Shown here: piece after piece, positions 60,173-64,000 of the stretch
How the letters are laid out: every line of letters starts with the position of its first letter
How positions within the stretch are numbered: the stretch's first letter is position 1
Source: an uncultured Prochlorococcus sp.
GTDB taxonomy: Bacteria; Cyanobacteriota; Cyanobacteriia; PCC-6307; Cyanobiaceae
DNA: 64,000 nt
Direction of reading: 5' to 3'
Assembly: GCA_902625845.1 (NCBI GenBank)
Contig: CACOCT010000002.1
Coordinates: forward strand, 1 to 64,000
Made by a program: the position numbers and the translations under genes
The notes under the pieces: model-generated
What the model was told of the DNA's origin: nothing
Databases searched by the model: none
What the model saw: the letters and a program-made list of their open reading frames with translations, nothing else

Positions 60173-61081
60173 TTGAACAAATCATTCAATAAACTTGAAA
60201 ATGCATATGAGATATGCAGAAGGGAGACTCAACAATGGGCTAAGACTTTTTATTTAGGGACTTTATTACTACCTTATGAAAAGAGAAAAGCTATTTGGGC
60301 TATTTATGTTTGGTGTAGAAGAACTGATGAATTAATGGATAGTCCAGAAGCTCTTAAAAAGTCAGAAGAAGAACTTTCAGAAAGTTTAAACTCATGGGAA
60401 GAAAATACAAAAAATATTTTCAAGGGTATCGTAAAGACAGATTTGGATGCGGTTTTATTAGATACATTAGAAAAGTATCCTCAAAGTATCGACCCATACT
60501 TAGATATGATTGCGGGACAAAGAATGGATTTAACAAAATTTAGATATAAAAATTTTGATGAACTAAAACTTTATTGCTATAGAGTTGCAGGAACGGTAGG
60601 ACTGATGACACAAAATGTGATGGGAATAGATGCATTCTATGAAGCAGCATCATGGATAGAAGTTCCTGATATATCTGAAGCAGCTATTGCATTGGGTATT
60701 GCTAATCAATTAACAAATATCTTGAGAGATGTTGGAGAAGATCGGCAAAGAGGACGAATATATCTTCCTCAAGATGAGATTCAACAATTTGGATATTCTG
60801 AAGAGGAATTGTTGTTAGGTGAAATAAATAACCAATGGAAAAATTTAATGGCTTTTCAACTCAATAGGGCAAGAGAATGGTTTAAAAGCTCAGAAGAGGG
60901 AATAAAATGGCTTTCAGCTGATGCCCGCTGGCCTGTATGGACTTCGTTAAGACTATACAGAAAAATTTTAAATTCTATAGAAAACCTAGATTATGATGTA
61001 TTTAATAATAGAGCTTATGTTAATAAAACTATAAAAGCTTTTGAGATCCCAATCTCATTCCTAATCTCTAGGTTTAAATAA
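60173..61081 (+). CDS. crtB: Phytoene synthase
   Basis: Joins two geranylgeranyl diphosphates to phytoene, the first committed carotenoid step. The Asp-rich motifs are RRTDELMDSPEA and LRDVGEDRQRGRIYLPQDE, with AKTFYLGTLLLPYEKR and YCYRVAGTVGLMTQNVMG around them. It is 302 residues. The start is TTG, the first possible; an ATG inside the conserved part would be too late. Confidence 0.95.
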   Translation: MNKSFNKLENAYEICRRETQQWAKTFYLGTLLLPYEKRKAIWAIYVWCRRTDELMDSPEALKKSEEELSESLNSWEENTKNIFKGIVKTDLDAVLLDTLEKYPQSIDPYLDMIAGQRMDLTKFRYKNFDELKLYCYRVAGTVGLMTQNVMGIDAFYEAASWIEVPDISEAAIALGIANQLTNILRDVGEDRQRGRIYLPQDEIQQFGYSEEELLLGEINNQWKNLMAFQLNRAREWFKSSEEGIKWLSADARWPVWTSLRLYRKILNSIENLDYDVFNNRAYVNKTIKAFEIPISFLISRFK

Positions 61082-61498
61082 TTAAGCTGGTGTTTTTTGA
61101 TTAGCAAGTAAATCTTTCAATTTTGATAATTCACCTGCCCATCTTGGGTCAGGGGACTGAAGATTGGGTGCATCGCTATGAACAATTTTCTTAATATTTT
61201 TCCTCTTATTATTTTTATTATTAACTGCGTTTCTTTTATTAGATGCAGAATCCTTCTTTTCCGATTTTTCAACTCTTAATTTTGAGCCTTGAAATTCCAA
61301 TCCATTTAACTTTTCAATTAATGAATTTGCAGTTTTTTCATTACTAGCAGTTGCAAAACCAAATCCTCTACATTCTTTAGTTTCTTTGTCTAATACAGGT
61401 TTAAATCTTATTTCTTCTTCAAGTGATTTAATTACACTATCAAATTCTTTTGGATTAAAACCTTTTGGTAAATTTCCAATGTAAATACGAATTCCCAT
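61082..61498 (-). CDS. RNA-binding protein with one RRM domain
   Basis: An RRM at about residues 1-80 has RNP2 IYIGNL and RNP1 RGFGFATA. The rest is a basic, Lys/Asn-rich, disordered tail, ending with LQSPDPRWAGELSKLKDLLA. Cyanobacterial single-RRM proteins bind mRNA or U-rich RNA and affect cold response or thylakoid mRNA placement; the role here is unknown. It abuts the crtB end on the other strand. Confidence 0.9.
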   Translation of the reverse strand: MGIRIYIGNLPKGFNPKEFDSVIKSLEEEIRFKPVLDKETKECRGFGFATASNEKTANSLIEKLNGLEFQGSKLRVEKSEKKDSASNKRNAVNNKNNKRKNIKKIVHSDAPNLQSPDPRWAGELSKLKDLLANQKTPA

Positions 61499-61552
61499 AA
61501 ATTTAAAAATAATTTGGATCTAAATAAATAAACCGAAGTTGACTAAGTGTAT

Positions 61553-62794
61553 TTAATCATATTTTGGCGCATTTTGTTGAAACCATCTCTTAGCTTTATA
61601 AATTGCTTCATCAAAATTATTGAGCCTCTCATAGGCAAATTCTTTAGAAAGGTAATTTAGTAAATCTCCCAGCAAGGGACCATCCTCAATAGCAACAATA
61701 TTTTTTAGTTGGTTTCCATTGATATAATTTCTTGGATGAAATAATTTATCTTTTTTATTACGCCACCTTTTTAACCATTCTTTATGAAATTTTTTTGGCA
61801 AGTAGAGAATGAATGCTGGTAAAATCATCTCTAAATCTTTATGCATCTGGAATCTTTCGATTTCTGTAAAATGCAATATTGACTTTTGTTTAAGTTTTTC
61901 GCTCCATATTCTTAAAGAGTTAATAGCTAAAATATCTGATTTACTAAATTTAAACTTTGAGATAACGGGTTCTTTTAATAACTCTTTTAAATAAGCTATT
62001 GGGAAAAATTCATCAATTTCATCCTGCAAAAAATTATCAAAATTGATAAACGATAATCTATTGGCATGGTTATGTTCATACGATTGAATCCAATCAAATA
62101 TTTTTATTTCATTAAGAAATTCAACAGTTTTTAAAGCTTCTTTTCCTTGAACAATTTTTTTTAATTCATACTGTATTCTTTCTACAGAAACAGTTTTTAA
62201 TTGAAATTTATTTAATTCAATGAATTCAAGTATGTGAGGTACAATATGAAAATTCAACTCTGATACAAAACGAAAACACCTCAATATTCTTATGGGATCA
62301 TTGAGGAGGTTTTCACTACGTAGACTTCTTAATAAAGAATTATTTAAATCATATATTCCATCTGCTGGATCTATTAATTTTCCTTGATCAAATGAAAAGC
62401 CTATAGAGTTAATTGTAAAATCTCTACTTTTTAAATCCTCAGTTAATAATTCATGCGTTTGATTTGCAATATCAATAGTAAAATTTCTAAATATAATTCT
62501 TACTATATTTCTATCTTGATCAAGTACTAGAAATTTGCCAGAAAATTTTTCTGCAAGATTCTTTCCAATTTCTATAGAATTATTAGGGATAACAATATCT
62601 ATATCAGGATAAGGACTTAATCTCTCCAATATAAGATCTCTAATATAACCGCCTACGAGAATTGATCCATAAGGTAATTCAGATAAAATTATTTCCAGAT
62701 TTTGATAAGTTTTTATATTATCTTTTATTTTAGAAACTAATGTAGGATAGTGCATAGATAAATATTCATTATTAAAATTGCTTTTTATTTCCAT
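61553..62794 (-). CDS. cca: tRNA nucleotidyltransferase/poly(A) polymerase family protein
   Basis: Class II nucleotidyltransferase fold. SILVGGYIRDLILERL and DIDIVIPN give the metal-binding DxD, and RDFTINSIGFSFDQG, DPADGIYDL and DPIRILRCFRFVSEL match CCA-adding enzymes. It is 413 residues with a divergent C-terminus and no clear HD domain. It may add CCA, only A residues, or A's to RNA; in organisms with a split system this cannot be told from sequence alone. Confidence 0.87.
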   Translation of the reverse strand: MEIKSNFNNEYLSMHYPTLVSKIKDNIKTYQNLEIILSELPYGSILVGGYIRDLILERLSPYPDIDIVIPNNSIEIGKNLAEKFSGKFLVLDQDRNIVRIIFRNFTIDIANQTHELLTEDLKSRDFTINSIGFSFDQGKLIDPADGIYDLNNSLLRSLRSENLLNDPIRILRCFRFVSELNFHIVPHILEFIELNKFQLKTVSVERIQYELKKIVQGKEALKTVEFLNEIKIFDWIQSYEHNHANRLSFINFDNFLQDEIDEFFPIAYLKELLKEPVISKFKFSKSDILAINSLRIWSEKLKQKSILHFTEIERFQMHKDLEMILPAFILYLPKKFHKEWLKRWRNKKDKLFHPRNYINGNQLKNIVAIEDGPLLGDLLNYLSKEFAYERLNNFDEAIYKAKRWFQQNAPKYD

Positions 62795-63003
62795 TTTTAA
62801 TTTAATCTATTTATTAAAAACATTGGAAAGATATTTTCATCAAAAATTATTTTAAAACCCAGTTTAGAACAACATAAAGCATATTGATTAAAATAAAGAA
62901 AAAAAATTTTTATTTATAATTTTTTTGTATTGCTAATATTAAAGTGAAAATTAAGTTAATTGCATTTTAAAAATAAGATATAGATAAAGATTCACTAAGT
63001 AAA

Positions 63004-63657
63004 ATGTTGCCAGCACACAATATTGATAATAATAAATTTATTCTTGCTATTCATAGCACAAATAATTTTTTTGGTTTTGGATATAAAGATTTAGAAAATA
63101 ATAATAAAGTTAATTTTTCTATAAAAAAATTAGATAAAGATCTATCGAAAAATTTAATTAGCACCTTGTCTGAATTTTTAAATAAAAAACGATTTAAATC
63201 GATCGCAAGACTTTCAATAAGTATAGGACCTGCTAATTTCAATGCTTCTCGCCAGATAGTTGTTTGTGCAAGAGCAATATCACAACAGCTAAATTGCTCT
63301 CTTGACCAATATAGTTCTTTTAAGATCATGGCAAAAAGAATTGCTATTAAGAATAAAATTTTAGAAAATAAACAACTTTTTTGGATTATGAGAAGATTAA
63401 AAACTAAAGGCTACATAGCCGGTCAATACAAAATAAATTATTTGAACGACCAGAATTCAAACCTGTATATTGAAGAGGTAATTAGTCCTAAGCTTTACAA
63501 GAATTTTATAAAAAGGGAACCATACTTTGAGGCCGAATATGATATTAAAGATGAGCTAAAACAGCTACTTGAATTATCTGCTAAAAACCATGAAAATCTT
63601 ATCCAAAATCATTGGCGAAATGTTTTACCTATTTACCCTTTAGAACCAGTTAATTAA
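63004..63657 (+). CDS. tsaB: TsaB/YeaZ-like protein (tRNA t6A pathway)
   Basis: An ASKHA-fold protein of 217 residues. It has FILAIHSTNNFFGFGYK at the start, LSISIGPANFNASRQIVVCA where TsaB shows the GPGSFTGLR motif, and WRNVLPIYPLEPVN at the end. TsaB helps TsaD add threonylcarbamoyl to A37 of tRNAs. The Gly-rich motif is degenerate and the whole is divergent, so the call is good but not certain. It is convergent with a PlsC-like gene 6 bases away. Confidence 0.75.
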   Translation: MLPAHNIDNNKFILAIHSTNNFFGFGYKDLENNNKVNFSIKKLDKDLSKNLISTLSEFLNKKRFKSIARLSISIGPANFNASRQIVVCARAISQQLNCSLDQYSSFKIMAKRIAIKNKILENKQLFWIMRRLKTKGYIAGQYKINYLNDQNSNLYIEEVISPKLYKNFIKREPYFEAEYDIKDELKQLLELSAKNHENLIQNHWRNVLPIYPLEPVN

Positions 63658-63663
63658 TCTTAA

Positions 63664-64000
63664 TTAATCTAGTAAAAAATTAATTTCATTTTTTAGTTTT
63701 ATTGTTGTTTCAGTTATATCAATCTTTGAAGTGCTTAATGGATAATTAATTGGTTTACCTATCTTAATGATAACTTTATTAAAGAATGGGAGAAAAAATT
63801 TAAATCTCACTAATCTATGAGAGTTTATTATTGCAACTGGTAATAATAATTTTTTTGTTTTTGAAGCTATTAATGCTGCGCCATTTTTAGGTTTACTGAC
63901 AAATCCATCTTTTTGCCTAGTGCCATCAATAAAAATGCCAATAATTTCATTATTAAATAGTTTTTTTGATGCAATGATAATTGAATTTTTATCGACTAAA
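63664..64000 (-). CDS. plsC: 1-acyl-sn-glycerol-3-phosphate acyltransferase-like protein, cut by the right edge
   Basis: Reading from base 64000 leftward, the frame is open and ends at a TAA (63666-63664), giving about 111 C-terminal residues. GIFIDGTRQKDGF then KPKNGAALIASKTKK and LLLPVAI are PlsC-family blocks; the usual FPEGTR appears as FIDGTR. The HX4D active site and start lie beyond the window. The enzyme would acylate lysophosphatidate in membrane lipid synthesis. Confidence 0.82.
   Translation of the reverse strand, partial: LVDKNSIIIASKKLFNNEIIGIFIDGTRQKDGFVSKPKNGAALIASKTKKLLLPVAIINSHRLVRFKFFLPFFNKVIIKIGKPINYPLSTSKIDITETTIKLKNEINFLLD

Noticed and set aside
62795..63003. Spacer of 209 bases between the cca-type gene and tsaB, checked for small genes or RNA
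   Set aside because: Only A/T-rich runs and short frames without motif; probably holds the two divergent promoters.

Overview
This window is a strongly AT-rich, gene-dense stretch of a marine picocyanobacterial chromosome, most likely a high-light Prochlorococcus. That reading rests on gene content: NDH-1 subunits including the cyanobacterial NdhM, phylloquinone (men) genes, plant-type phytoene desaturase and synthase, ChlM, RbcR, and Rre1- and PedR-type regulators. The heavy A/T bias, very short spacers and slimmed proteins fit the same lineage. Species and strain are inference. I see no rRNA, tRNA, insertion sequence, prophage or CRISPR array, and no gene-free stretch longer than about 210 bases.

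Layout, left to right. 1-8.6 kb (+): a ClpB-type chaperone cut by the left edge, then secE-nusG-rplK-rplA-rplJ-rplL with a structured leader before rplJ, a terminator after rplL, then rnhA, pyrD and a cobalamin-type aminotransferase. 8.6-18.2 kb: alternating short units (murG, an exported unknown, pgk, the ribosome-assembly GTPase RbgA with a pseudouridine synthase, an orphan two-ATPase ABC protein, rel, a DUF2062 membrane protein). 18.2-23.5 kb (+): mnmE, nadC, argS, hisC. 23.5-27.1 kb (-): prfB with a programmed +1 frameshift, a 59-residue DUF3285 protein, ybeY, dgkA, trpG and an exported degenerate metallo-beta-lactamase-like protein. 27.2-33.4 kb: grxC-gshB, then a phylloquinone block (menF, menA-menC-menE, thioesterase).

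33.4-43 kb: short units with frequent strand switches (ndhH, rsmH, a cysteine desulfurase, Rre1-type regulator, chlM, purE, cysC, a SUI1-like factor, trpB, a rhodanese, a large Asn/Ile/Lys-rich unknown). 43-49 kb (+): gltA, then ndhA-ndhI-ndhG-ndhE-nadK, a CYTH protein and a 61-residue unknown, with a PedR-like regulator facing them. 49-58.7 kb: metF, then the minus-strand unit Z-ISO-like, ndhF, ndhD, scpA, NDP-sugar pyrophosphorylase, then rbcR, and ndhM overlapping a DUF3172 gene. 58.7-64 kb: crtP-crtB, an RRM protein, a CCA-adding-type enzyme, a TsaB-like protein and a PlsC-like acyltransferase cut by the right edge.

Functional themes: eight NDH-1 genes in four places, adjacent to NAD kinase and carotenoid genes; most of the phylloquinone pathway between menF and the thioesterase; and three early carotenoid steps (synthase, desaturase, probable zeta-carotene isomerase) within about 6 kb. 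No classical accessory island is visible. The points most worth a second look are a 13-bp long-range stem in the rplJ leader, lost arginine fingers in the first ATPase domain of the ClpB protein, a scpA frame without a usual start codon, an exported MBL-fold protein without its metal motif, and the ndhM/DUF3172 overlap.
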